Made by a program: the position numbers and the translations under genes. Below the pieces are notes generated by a model. That model had not been told where the DNA came from. It worked only from the letters and a program-made list of their open reading frames with translations, and did no database searches. 64,000 nucleotides of DNA from a virus. The stretch spans positions 1-64,000 of IMG/VR virus record IMGVR_UViG_3300008267_000018; one strand, written 5' to 3'. Positions 29,942-37,148 of this stretch are shown one piece after another (within the stretch, counting starts at the first letter, position 1; every line of letters starts with the position of its first letter).

Positions 29942-30193
29942 TTAAATACAAGAACTCTTTTCATCTTGTTCCAGTTCTTTTATTAAGTCTTCAACGACAT
30001 GAGAGGGAATGCAGTGTGGTGTTTCCACCCAGTCCTCACCGTAATAAGTTGTCTCTTCGGAATTCATGAGTTGCTTCAAAGCTGCGGCAACAGCATAGCG
30101 ATGCCAATACGCTCTATCTTGTTGATGACTATCCCAAAAAACCTGCATGATTTTTCTTGTCAATTTTTGAATAGCAGTAAATTTTTTGGTCAT
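29942..30193 (-). CDS. Hypothetical protein (83 aa)
   Basis: MTKKFTAIQKLTRKIMQVFW, HWHRYAVAAAL-type helix, CIPSHVVEDLIKELEQDE. Overlaps ThyX by 4 bases (ATGA). Unknown family. Confidence 0.55.
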   Translation of the reverse strand: MTKKFTAIQKLTRKIMQVFWDSHQQDRAYWHRYAVAAALKQLMNSEETTYYGEDWVETPHCIPSHVVEDLIKELEQDEKSSCI

Positions 30194-30822
30194 TCGAATA
30201 CAGCCTCGCCAATGATGGGGAATTGTTCACAGAAGATCTCTTTGATCTCCTCTGCAATTTGCCGATGCTCGAGCTGAGTGCTTACATCACAACGCAGTTG
30301 TAGGTAATGGATCCATGAACGGAGTGATCCATTCATGTACATCTTTGTCTTAGTTGCAATAGGAAGTACAGCACGTGCACATTCCTTGGCAACACCGCTG
30401 CTAACCATCTCGCGATACAGATGTTCTGCATCTTCAAACAAATGGCCAATGCGTCGATAGTATCCAGCAATTACATCAGGAGACAAATCGTCAATACTAT
30501 TCTGACGATTCTTGATGTCCTGCCTACGCAGATGTGGGATAACAGATGAGCCCAGTTCACCTACGTCCGCATACCGCTGGCTAAATTCCTGGAAAGAGAA
30601 TGAACGATGCCTTAGTATTTGCGCTGAGATACCACGAGTTGTTTCGATTTCAACACAAAGGTTAGCCATCTCGTATGGTGACCAGTGCTTGTGCTTAATC
30701 AGATAACGCAACAGGCGTGGTGCTGTATCCATGTTGTCTTGATTTTTTGGAGCGCTTACGCGTGCCATCTTGACAATCATTTCTTCTGCGTTGGGCGTAG
30801 CCCAAACAAGCTTGACGTTCAT
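30190..30822 (-). CDS. thyX: Flavin-dependent thymidylate synthase ThyX
   Basis: 210 residues from ATG 30822. The ThyX signature RHRSFSFQEFSQRY (RHRxxSxxxxSxRY, about residues 72-85) binds FAD and dUMP; KHKHWSPYEMA and MNGSLRSWIHYLQLRCD are the other family blocks. Makes dTMP from dUMP with folate and NADPH, boosting the phage nucleotide pool. An in-frame ATG at 30867 would overlap the upstream gene. Confidence 0.93.
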   Translation of the reverse strand: MNVKLVWATPNAEEMIVKMARVSAPKNQDNMDTAPRLLRYLIKHKHWSPYEMANLCVEIETTRGISAQILRHRSFSFQEFSQRYADVGELGSSVIPHLRRQDIKNRQNSIDDLSPDVIAGYYRRIGHLFEDAEHLYREMVSSGVAKECARAVLPIATKTKMYMNGSLRSWIHYLQLRCDVSTQLEHRQIAEEIKEIFCEQFPIIGEAVFE

Positions 30823-30835
30823 ACCGGAGGCGGGG

Positions 30836-31084
30836 TTAGCGTTCCCAATCATAGTTGTAACGGACATCGTTTTCGCCTTTAACAGCTTGTTCGATTAACC
30901 AATTAGACACATCATGAATTGTTTCGTTACGAAGCCTGCGATTGCAATCAACTTCAATGAGTTCAGTTGGAATACGCTCGGCAATCATACGCATAAACTT
31001 TGCATATTTTTCTCCTGGATTTGAATGCCAAGATTCATCAAGGTGTTTCATTTGAATCCATAAAGGAAGTGTGTTGTTTGCCAT
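30836..31084 (-). CDS. Hypothetical protein (82 aa)
   Basis: MANNTLPLWIQMKHLDESWH, YAKFMRMIAERIPTELIEVD and DVSNWLIEQAVKGEND. Upstream of ThyX by 13 bases. No family recognised. Confidence 0.55.
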   Translation of the reverse strand: MANNTLPLWIQMKHLDESWHSNPGEKYAKFMRMIAERIPTELIEVDCNRRLRNETIHDVSNWLIEQAVKGENDVRYNYDWER

Positions 31085-31117
31085 GGTGTTATGTTGATAG
31101 CCTTTCTAATTCTGACA

Positions 31118-31369
31118 TTAGACATTGGGTTCATCTGGTAGTTCGTTGATTAATGCATAGTCACCAATGATTGCAAGCGCTGCTTTGTTGTAAGCACGTG
31201 CTGCGTCAATCTCATTTTCATAATTGCCAAGATAGTAGCGCTTCCCTTTGTAGGTCAACGTTGCTCGGTACATACCCTTGTTGCCTCGGCTTACACCACG
31301 GTATTTGCTGTAAGCAGTAGCAGGTCTTGGCCTGGATGCCTGAGAAAGATAGAAGTCTTTATCAGTCAT
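31118..31369 (-). CDS. AP2-domain protein (83 aa)
   Basis: MTDKDFYLSQASRPRPATAY start at 31369. SKYRGVSRGNKGMYRATLTY, GKRYYLGNYENEIDAARAYN is the AP2 DNA-binding fold found in phage HNH-AP2 homing nucleases. The nuclease half is missing, so it may be a remnant or a free DNA binder. Confidence 0.75.
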   Translation of the reverse strand: MTDKDFYLSQASRPRPATAYSKYRGVSRGNKGMYRATLTYKGKRYYLGNYENEIDAARAYNKAALAIIGDYALINELPDEPNV

Positions 31370-31385
31370 TTTCCTGGTGAGATAG

Positions 31386-31562
31386 CTAACCATTGGCTTG
31401 CTCCAGTTCGTTGGCAAGTTTCCACAAGTAATCTTGAGATGCAGAATCATAAAGCTGATCCGCAGCAGCACGAAGGACGGCAGCGATGTCGTTATTCCTG
31501 TACCAAGTCTTGCGGCCAGCAGCATCCAACACCGCTTGAGCGGCAGGGGAAAGGTCAGTCAT
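31386..31562 (-). CDS. Type A module protein 1 (58 aa)
   Basis: MTDLSPAAQAVLDAAGRKTW, then NDIAAVLRAAADQLYDSAS and KLANELEQANG. Part of a paralogous family (copies at 31555, 31748 and the end of 32312). Sequential genes overlap by 8 bases. Helical, function unknown; I recall the same module in marine Synechococcus phage and host genomes. Confidence 0.6.
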   Translation of the reverse strand: MTDLSPAAQAVLDAAGRKTWYRNNDIAAVLRAAADQLYDSASQDYLWKLANELEQANG

Positions 31563-31755
31563 TGATGCCCTCCAGTTCGTCGGCGATGGTGAGGATGTTT
31601 TTCTCAGTAATACCAAAATACTTAAGTTCTTGTACCACAGCCCGCAGAACGGCGGCAGTACAGCGATAATCTTTGGCCATAGGGCCATCTAACCAGCCAC
31701 AGTTATTCATGTAAGCATCCAGCACTGCATCAGCGGCTGGGGAAAGTTCAGTCAT
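31555..31755 (-). CDS. Type A module protein 2 (66 aa)
   Basis: MTELSPAADAVLDAYMNNCG, YRCTAAVLRAVVQELKYFG, ILTIADELEGIND. Same motif as 31386-31562 with an insertion (GWLDGPMAKD). Overlaps both neighbours. Confidence 0.6.
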   Translation of the reverse strand: MTELSPAADAVLDAYMNNCGWLDGPMAKDYRCTAAVLRAVVQELKYFGITEKNILTIADELEGIND

Positions 31756-31939
31756 TAATGTTCTCCAGTTCGTTGGCAATATCTAAAATGTCTTGCCGAA
31801 TATCATCTGCTCCTTTAATACGTGATGCTAATGCATAGAGAGTAGCAATAACAATTTGACGGGAATACGAATCAGGTTCTACTTCCCATTCAGCAACAGC
31901 GTCAAAGATTGCTTGACTAGCAGGGGAAAGGTTAGTCAT
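31748..31939 (-). CDS. Type A module protein 3 (63 aa)
   Basis: MTNLSPASQAIFDAVAEWEV, then IVIATLYALASRIKGADD and ILDIANELENIND. The third copy. The ATG at 31942 would add one Met. Overlaps the type B gene by 8 bases. Confidence 0.6.
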   Translation of the reverse strand: MTNLSPASQAIFDAVAEWEVEPDSYSRQIVIATLYALASRIKGADDIRQDILDIANELENIND

Positions 31940-32276
31940 CAAGTTGCTCCAGTGCTAAACGAATGGTGTCCACCTCAGCTTCACTCCAAAAATCTTTTGG
32001 ATATTTCAGCGTTTCTAGTGCCTGTTCCTTCAAGCTCGGCGGCTTGGGGCGCATTGCTTCTTTTAAGGATTCACCCATTGGAGTAATCCTTAGATGCGGT
32101 TCATTCAAGGTATTGTAATCTAGCCACTCTGCATCTTTTGCAAGTTGTTGGTCTGCGCCCCACTGAGCAGCACGTGCAGCAATATGAAGCTCGTAAAGCC
32201 AATCACGTTCGTCATAACACTTTTCAGAAGCCCACTGCTCTATGAGCTCGCGAGGTGGGGTAATAGAGTTAGTCAT
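31932..32276 (-). CDS. Type B module protein 1 (114 aa)
   Basis: MTNSITPPRELIEQWASEKC, ARAAQWGADQQLAKDAEW, MRPKPPSLKEQALETLK and RLALEQLDD. The blocks 'ITPPxELIEQW', 'AAQWGADQ' and 'PPSLKEQALE' recur at 32718 and 37339. Only the middle 30-40 residues vary. Unknown function; typical cyanophage accessory module. Confidence 0.65.
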   Translation of the reverse strand: MTNSITPPRELIEQWASEKCYDERDWLYELHIAARAAQWGADQQLAKDAEWLDYNTLNEPHLRITPMGESLKEAMRPKPPSLKEQALETLKYPKDFWSEAEVDTIRLALEQLDD

Positions 32277-32311
32277 CGTTCGGCCTCCTGAACTCACCTA
32301 CATACGATTCG

Positions 32312-32725
32312 TCAGTCATTGGGCATAGCCTCCAGCTCGGCGGCGATGACGAGAAGTTGGGCGCGGATCTCGTCCATAGCGTCCCAACGCACAAAAGGTG
32401 TGCCGATTAGTGGAGGAGCAGTCTCTGGCACCACTTGATCCGCAGCAGCTTGCAGGGCGGCGGCAGCAATCCAGCGGGATTCGTTTAGGCAGTCATCTGC
32501 CCCCCAGGAGCTGGCACCGTTGGCGGCATCCAGCACAGCTTCAGCGGCGGGGGAGAGGTCAGTCATGGGCAGGCGATCGCTCACCGGGATGGGCTGCGGC
32601 CCCTCCGGCTCGGGCTGGTCCAGGGCGGCGCGGGCGCGTTCCAGCAAGGCGTGATGGACTTCATCCACCGCATAGGTATTGAACGCGGCGTGAAGCTCAG
32701 CGCACAGCTCTCGGTAGTCAGTCAT
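32312..32725 (-). CDS. Mosaic module protein (137 aa): C + truncated DUF551 + type A
   Basis: MTDYRELCAELHAAFNTYAV opens (a module I recall from cyanophages), ALLERARAALDQPEPEGP follows, then QPIPVSDRLP resembles the start of a DUF551 module but is cut off and runs straight into MTDLSPAAEAVLDAANGASS, the type A module (an internal ATG at 32566 could start it alone). GC-rich, unlike the surrounding AT-rich genes. Looks like a fusion made by recombination at shared module ends. Confidence 0.65.
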   Translation of the reverse strand: MTDYRELCAELHAAFNTYAVDEVHHALLERARAALDQPEPEGPQPIPVSDRLPMTDLSPAAEAVLDAANGASSWGADDCLNESRWIAAAALQAAADQVVPETAPPLIGTPFVRWDAMDEIRAQLLVIAAELEAMPND

Positions 32726-33065
32726 GGAGTTGCTCTAGTGCGCGGCGGATGGTCTGGGCGGCGTTGTTGTTGATGTGCCCACCTTCCCAAGCGTTCTCAA
32801 GCATTTCAAGCGCCTGCTCCTTCAAGCTCGGCGGATTGGGGCGGCGGGCGGCGCGGATGTAGCGAGCAAAGTCATAAGCATCCTCACCAGCGTCAATTTC
32901 AACCAGCCTTAGGCACGCCTCCAGCTCCTGGTCGGCGCCCCATTGGGCGGCGTGGTGGGCAATAAACAACTCGTATGCCCAGTTCTCGTCGTTGCTTTGA
33001 ACAGGGCTAGCAGCTGACCACTGCTGCACCAGCTCCGGCGGTGGGGTGATGGGGTGGTTAGTCAT
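32718..33065 (-). CDS. Type B module protein 2 (115 aa)
   Basis: MTNHPITPPPELVQQWSAAS, HHAAQWGADQELEACLRL, IRAARRPNPPSLKEQALEML and RRALEQLHD. GC-rich like the preceding mosaic gene, with which it overlaps by 8 bases. Shares the same blocks as 31932 and 37339. Confidence 0.65.
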   Translation of the reverse strand: MTNHPITPPPELVQQWSAASPVQSNDENWAYELFIAHHAAQWGADQELEACLRLVEIDAGEDAYDFARYIRAARRPNPPSLKEQALEMLENAWEGGHINNNAAQTIRRALEQLHD

Positions 33066-33067
33066 TG

Positions 33068-33370
33068 TTATTCTCCAAGTAATGCGCAGGTTTGATCCAT
33101 GAGTTGAGGGAATACTTCAATAGGACAAATGCGACATTGCGCATGTTCCGTTGGTGTCTTGAGATGATCCCATTGAATCATCAATACTTTCATGGTGCGT
33201 TTACCAGTTAAGAACTTGGTGCGCACTTCAACCACAGTGCCGTACCGCTGGCTGCGGTACTGAGCAATGCGTGCTTTAACTTCTTGACGCACAGCAATCA
33301 AGCCATGAGTCTTGGGACGTTCGGCAACTCGGTCACCGACTTTGTAAATGAACTGAGCTTTGGTTGACAT
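33068..33370 (-). CDS. Hypothetical protein (100 aa), SH3/KOW-like start
   Basis: MSTKAQFIYKVGDRVAERPK has the GDRV strand common in small SH3-barrel proteins, later RYGTVVEVRTKFLTGKRTMK and CRICPIEVFPQ. The ATG shares one base with the upstream stop (TAATG). Family unknown. Confidence 0.6.
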   Translation of the reverse strand: MSTKAQFIYKVGDRVAERPKTHGLIAVRQEVKARIAQYRSQRYGTVVEVRTKFLTGKRTMKVLMIQWDHLKTPTEHAQCRICPIEVFPQLMDQTCALLGE

Positions 33371-33708
33371 TAGATGTGAGTCCAAACTTTGCGATTGACA
33401 ATACGTGAGACATGCCCACGATTGATGCCGTAGATAACAGAGATAGCAAAATTAGTTTTGCCCTCTTGTTTTAACTTGCGAATGTCCAAGATGTTTTGCT
33501 CAGTCAATACTGAGAATCCATTCTTAGATCCTTGCGTATCAGCAAGCTTACCGCCTTTCTTAGGACCACGCCTATAGTTTTCATACCGTTCAATGGTACG
33601 AAACTTATGGTCGCAATCCAAACAACGGATGTAGCGTTTGGTTAATGTTTCGTAATGATCAGTACACGTAACTCGTGTGTTAGTCGATTGACACTGATGG
33701 CACTTCAT
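33370..33708 (-). CDS. NrdR-like zinc ribbon fused to helix-turn-helix
   Basis: 112 residues. MKCHQCQSTNTRVTC followed by KRYIRCLDCDHKFRTIERY is the N-terminal Zn ribbon of NrdR repressors (CxxC ... CxxC, FRTxE). After a basic linker, LTEQNILDIRKLKQEGKTNF and RGHVSRIVNRKVWTHI form a helix-turn-helix as in homing nucleases. The ATP-cone of true NrdR is absent. May regulate ribonucleotide reduction genes or be a homing remnant. Confidence 0.65.
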   Translation of the reverse strand: MKCHQCQSTNTRVTCTDHYETLTKRYIRCLDCDHKFRTIERYENYRRGPKKGGKLADTQGSKNGFSVLTEQNILDIRKLKQEGKTNFAISVIYGINRGHVSRIVNRKVWTHI

Positions 33709-34021
33709 TTGTTTTGTTGGGTTGAAGTTGATCTAGATTAAGAGCATCAAGCATGTCAACCGTTACATGCGGACTAACAAGCTTGAAGCAATCAACAATT
33801 AAATCATGTTTACGTTCTAATGGTTTGTAATAATCAAACAAAATTTCTTCTGCTCGATCAAAGTTGTCATACTGTCCAGTCAATCGTTCAAGGACATCAC
33901 TGGTCATGCAGTCAACAATTGCAGGCACAAGTGTTTCGCATACAGGACCCCATGCCCAGTCTGGGATGTGATCAACAATCTGATCAATGAGATCTAGATC
34001 AATAGGAGTTGAGCTTGTCAT
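33680..34021 (-). CDS. Hypothetical protein (113 aa)
   Basis: MTSSTPIDLDLIDQIVDHIP start at 34021. Followed by DWAWGPVCETLVPAIVDC and LERLTGQYDNFDRAEEILFD. Helical, acidic. Overlaps the zinc-ribbon gene by 29 bases. A hairpin GACCCC / GGGGTC lies just upstream (about 34028-34049). Confidence 0.55.
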   Translation of the reverse strand: MTSSTPIDLDLIDQIVDHIPDWAWGPVCETLVPAIVDCMTSDVLERLTGQYDNFDRAEEILFDYYKPLERKHDLIVDCFKLVSPHVTVDMLDALNLDQLQPNKTNEVPSVSID

Positions 34022-34069
34022 AGAGAAAGACCCCCGCTTGCGCAGGGGTCCGAACATTCCGCAAGTAGT

Positions 34070-34432
34070 TTACGCTGGCTGGGCCTGCGTGTCCACCACC
34101 TGATCCAACATTCCATTTTCCTTAAGGCGATCAAGCATGCCGCACATGATGTTGGCATGAGCATGAGTCTGCTCCATGAATGCACGTGCACGCTCTGCTG
34201 ACATGACATGGATGCCACCATCAGGAGCTACGTACTTCCAGCTGCCATCAGGCTGTGGATCCCCCTGGAGCGCAAGCCGTTCAGAGTTGTGGACGTACTT
34301 GATCTCTAGGTTGTGATAGTCATGGAGACCGTCCTGAGCTGTCCAGGTAGCGCCAATGTTGTAGCGCTGGTCAGCATCTGAGTATGCGTGGAACTCAGGG
34401 ATGATGTGCTTGAAGCAGGCAAAGATGTTCAT
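34070..34432 (-). CDS. Hypothetical protein (120 aa)
   Basis: MNIFACFKHIIPEFHAYSDA start at 34432, with DGLHDYHNLEIKYVHNSERL, PDGSWKYVAPDGGIHVMSA. Compact alpha/beta. Unknown. The hairpin GACCCC / GGGGTC near 34028-34049 lies downstream. Confidence 0.55.
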   Translation of the reverse strand: MNIFACFKHIIPEFHAYSDADQRYNIGATWTAQDGLHDYHNLEIKYVHNSERLALQGDPQPDGSWKYVAPDGGIHVMSAERARAFMEQTHAHANIMCGMLDRLKENGMLDQVVDTQAQPA

Positions 34433-34455
34433 TGTGTTTGAGTTGAGTAGATAGG

Positions 34456-34531
34456 TGGTACCCGAGGTGAGATTCGAACTCACGCTTGAGGACTTTTAAG
34501 GTCCTTGCCTCTTCCGCTGGGCTACTCGGGC
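34456..34531 (-). tRNA. tRNA with UAA anticodon (Leu by codon), class I shape
   Basis: 76 nt with encoded CCA. Acceptor GCCCGAG / CTCGGGT, D arm GCC / GGC, anticodon stem AGGAC / GTCCT, loop CTTAAAA (U33 correct; anticodon UAA), T arm GTGAG-TTCGAAT-CTCAC, A73 then CCA. U8, A14, T54, T55, C56, A58 all in place. Anticodon UAA reads UUA (Leu), but Leu tRNAs normally have a long variable arm and this one has 5 bases. The first 10 bases overlap the end of the 34522 gene. Confidence 0.85.
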
Positions 34532-34788
34532 TCACTTGGACTTACATCAATAGATGTTGAATGCCAAGTGTGATCTTGTGGCAATACTTCCATACCGTAC
34601 TGCCAGCTGTCATAGTCATCCTCATTACGAGGATCTTGTTCATCAATCAATACATAGTCAGGTGTGCCATGAGTATGTATGTACTCACCAAGGTTGGCAA
34701 GTGCCATTGCTAGCAGCTGTTGTTCTTCAAGAGTAATGTCACGGTGTTCAAACTCTTGATCAGTGTGCTTGCTAAACGGTTCAGTCAT
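34522..34788 (-). CDS. Hypothetical acidic protein (88 aa)
   Basis: MTEPFSKHTDQEFEHRDITL, then EEQQLLAMALANLGEYIHTH and a Ser/Asp-rich end (SIDVSPSEPE). Its last codons and stop (GAG TAG) are shared with the tRNA 5' end, so processing of the tRNA would cut this mRNA. Unknown function. Confidence 0.6.
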   Translation of the reverse strand: MTEPFSKHTDQEFEHRDITLEEQQLLAMALANLGEYIHTHGTPDYVLIDEQDPRNEDDYDSWQYGMEVLPQDHTWHSTSIDVSPSEPE

Positions 34789-34796
34789 GGATGAAT

Positions 34797-34826
34797 GCCA
34801 GCCCTAGTATCGAGGCTAAGGCTGGC
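34797..34826 (-). promoter_or_regulatory. Intergenic hairpin
   Basis: Stem GCCAGCC / GGCTGGC with a 16-base loop, between the 34522 gene start and the 34840 gene stop, covering an upstream leader and the downstream end of the big gene. No T-run. Confidence 0.4.
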
Positions 34827-34839
34827 AAGCCTGTGCGGG

Positions 34840-36585
34840 CTACGCAGACTTTAGCTCATCATTGCGGGAATGCAACGCCTTGCCAAAGGCTTTTGTGTAT
34901 GCATCCTTCTGCTCGTCTGTCAACCGTTGGTTTGACATGCCAACGATCTGACTGACGGTCATCATGCCCATGTCAACTTTAAGTTGAACAGTGAACTGAG
35001 GTTTGCCATCCACCATACAGAGCACAATAAAATGCTTCTTCTTGCGTACACCATCAGCATAGTCTTTGGCATTGCCGACGCAATTGCGTACGGCTTGGCC
35101 CCATGCTGACAGTTGGTGTGTGTCATGAGGCTGGAAAAATGACCAACGCTCATCATTCACTTGTACCTTGACAGGTACAGGGAATAGATCTTGAGGTAAG
35201 CCAACGTTGGGATGCTTGATCTTCCATGCTTCTGCTTGCACATGGTCATGGAACTCAGTGAGACGCCAACGCTTTGGTGCTGTAATAACAATGTTGTTAC
35301 ACAGTACATCATCTAGCATAGACAGAGTATCATTCCAGTCACTGAAGTAGAACGTAACAACGCCTGTCTCAACAGGTGTGTAGTAGCTAAAACGATGCTG
35401 TTCACTTGCTGAAGTAAACTGCAAAGCATAGTGCTGCTTAAGCATGTTAAAGAAACTAGCTGGTTGCATATTGGTACGCAACCAAGTAACAGTTCTTTCA
35501 GGAAGGTAGCGATCAAGTCGCACACCCAATAGTTCTGTCACATGTGTTTGATAGTAATCAATAGGGCAGTCCGGCCAGATTCTGTTGATATAGTCAATAG
35601 ATTGAACCAGTTTCTCGATACGCTTCCAAGGCTGTGTTAGCTTACAAAACAGATTATTGTCTGGATCATTGAACATTGCAATAGCTTCATCACATTGTGA
35701 TTGAATCCATTTACGGAAGAATGGTTTACCAACAATGTGAATGATGCGACTAATAACACTGAAGTGTTGGCCATGAACTGAGTTGTTGCTTGGATATGTA
35801 TCAGCCAATGTATAAACAAGATCAGCAGATGGCACTAGATCAAGCATTGTTTGAACAGGATTATCAAACTGTTGCCAATACTTTGTGTAGCCTTTCAACT
35901 GAAGAATGTTGGTCCAGTTGTTAGTAGTGATACGATCAAAGAATCCACGTGAGTCATGCCATTTAGGAATGGTTGCAGATAACGTAGCTTCGAATGCATT
36001 AATGGTTTCTCTAATCCATTGGCCTTTGCCATATGAAATATAAAAACCGTTCCACCACTTTGTTGTTTGTCCGTTAACAATATCTTCCTTGGTTACGTTC
36101 TGACGTACGACACAGAATTCACTGCGTCCGTACTTAACGTATTCAACGGTACGCTTACTGTTGTTATCAATAAGAGTATGAGGGATGGATTTAAGTACAG
36201 AATCTAGATTCTTGTATGCATATGCATAGCCATACACATAGTCATCTTCTTGTCCTTTAGGTGGCAGCCATGCTGCATACCACACCTTCTCGTAGTGATA
36301 GATGATGGTATGCGTAATGGTGCGTGCCGTAGGTGTAGCAACATCTACCACCTTGGTAAACCGATGATGACGTTGCTCTACGCCTCTGGAGTTGATGCTA
36401 GTTACTGCATCTTCTAAAGCTTCTGGTCTAATGACATCAGCAGGGATCAGATCAAACACAGCACCAAGTGGAAACTTGGGCTTAGCCTTGACAGCTTTAG
36501 GATTCTGCTCCCGTGCCAGTTGCTTAAGCTTGGGATCGTAGGCCAGTAGTTCTGTTTGGAGATTGGAAGGAAGACGGAATTCCAT
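34840..36585 (-). CDS. PcfJ-like large early protein (581 aa)
   Basis: ATG at 36585 (MEFRLPSNLQTELLAY). The C-terminal ~80 residues (LSAWGQAVRNCVGNAKDYAD, KKKHFIVLCMVDGKPQFTVQ, QIVGMSNQRLTDEQ) match the PcfJ-like domain found in conjugative elements and phages. The rest is unannotated, with SFFNMLKQHYALQFTSAS in the middle. Probably host-interaction or DNA-processing; unknown. Preceded by hairpin-leader copy 5. Confidence 0.65.
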   Translation of the reverse strand: MEFRLPSNLQTELLAYDPKLKQLAREQNPKAVKAKPKFPLGAVFDLIPADVIRPEALEDAVTSINSRGVEQRHHRFTKVVDVATPTARTITHTIIYHYEKVWYAAWLPPKGQEDDYVYGYAYAYKNLDSVLKSIPHTLIDNNSKRTVEYVKYGRSEFCVVRQNVTKEDIVNGQTTKWWNGFYISYGKGQWIRETINAFEATLSATIPKWHDSRGFFDRITTNNWTNILQLKGYTKYWQQFDNPVQTMLDLVPSADLVYTLADTYPSNNSVHGQHFSVISRIIHIVGKPFFRKWIQSQCDEAIAMFNDPDNNLFCKLTQPWKRIEKLVQSIDYINRIWPDCPIDYYQTHVTELLGVRLDRYLPERTVTWLRTNMQPASFFNMLKQHYALQFTSASEQHRFSYYTPVETGVVTFYFSDWNDTLSMLDDVLCNNIVITAPKRWRLTEFHDHVQAEAWKIKHPNVGLPQDLFPVPVKVQVNDERWSFFQPHDTHQLSAWGQAVRNCVGNAKDYADGVRKKKHFIVLCMVDGKPQFTVQLKVDMGMMTVSQIVGMSNQRLTDEQKDAYTKAFGKALHSRNDELKSA

Positions 36586-36616
36586 GGTGAGTTCGTAGTA
36601 AGTTCGTAGTAGTGGA

Positions 36617-36640
36617 CAGTTTAACGTCATGTCCAGGACG
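36617..36640 (-). promoter_or_regulatory. Hairpin-leader motif copy 5
   Basis: On the minus strand CGTC-CTGGACAT-GACG then TTAAACTG, upstream of the PcfJ-like gene. Confidence 0.6.
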
Positions 36641-36645
36641 TAGGG

Positions 36646-36894
36646 TTAGTCGTTATCTATTGGAAGGAGTTCCCAGTCAGGGTCGAGCTTAGCAAGATAA
36701 TCGCAGAAGCCATCTTCGTCAAGAGGGATTTGTTCTCCCTCATCCAGTTCAAAGCTAGTTCTGCATAGTGCAGGAGCGTACTCCTCAGGGTCAAGGTAAG
36801 TTGACCGATAGATGAGACGCATCTCGTCCACAATTGCTGTAACTGTGACTTCATATCCATTGATGGTTGTGTCTTCAATAGCAAGGACTTGCAT
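36646..36894 (-). CDS. Hypothetical protein (82 aa)
   Basis: MQVLAIEDTTINGYEVTVTA, IVDEMRLIYRSTYLDPEEYA, ending in DPDWELLPIDND. Acidic, beta-rich. Three bases separate it from the upstream gene; ends just before leader copy 5. Confidence 0.6.
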   Translation of the reverse strand: MQVLAIEDTTINGYEVTVTAIVDEMRLIYRSTYLDPEEYAPALCRTSFELDEGEQIPLDEDGFCDYLAKLDPDWELLPIDND

Positions 36895-36897
36895 GAG

Positions 36898-37095
36898 TTA
36901 CACCTGTGTGAGTTGTTTGGCCTGGGCAAACTGACCTTCAGGCCCATACTTCTGGACAAGGTCAGGGAATGCATCAAGCAAACGCTGCCGATTCTTTGGA
37001 TCAGCAAAGCGTAGTGCTTGTGCAATTGAGGATACAAATGATCCGCCATAGCTGTCCATGCGGGCAATCATGGCGTGTAGCTCAGTGCTGTTCAT
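36898..37095 (-). CDS. Small conserved phage protein (65 aa)
   Basis: MNSTELHAMIARMDSYGGSF start at 37095, then VSSIAQALRFADPKNRQRLL and YGPEGQFAQAKQLTQV. I recall the same 'LHAMIARMDSYGGSFV' small protein in other cyanophages. Hairpin-leader copy 6 lies about 25 bases upstream. Confidence 0.6.
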   Translation of the reverse strand: MNSTELHAMIARMDSYGGSFVSSIAQALRFADPKNRQRLLDAFPDLVQKYGPEGQFAQAKQLTQV

Positions 37096-37120
37096 GAGTT
37101 TAGGTTGAGTTGGAATGGAT

Positions 37121-37143
37121 GAGTTTAAGGACATCCCAGGTCC
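37121..37143 (-). promoter_or_regulatory. Hairpin-leader motif copy 6
   Basis: On the minus strand GGAC-CTGGGAT-GTCC then TTAAACTC, upstream of the 65-aa gene. Confidence 0.6.
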
Positions 37144-37148
37144 TTGGA

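Noticed and set aside
31370-31525. Upstream extension of the AP2 gene
   Set aside because: Overlaps the type A gene 31386-31562 out of frame; AP2 start at 31369 follows a normal junction.
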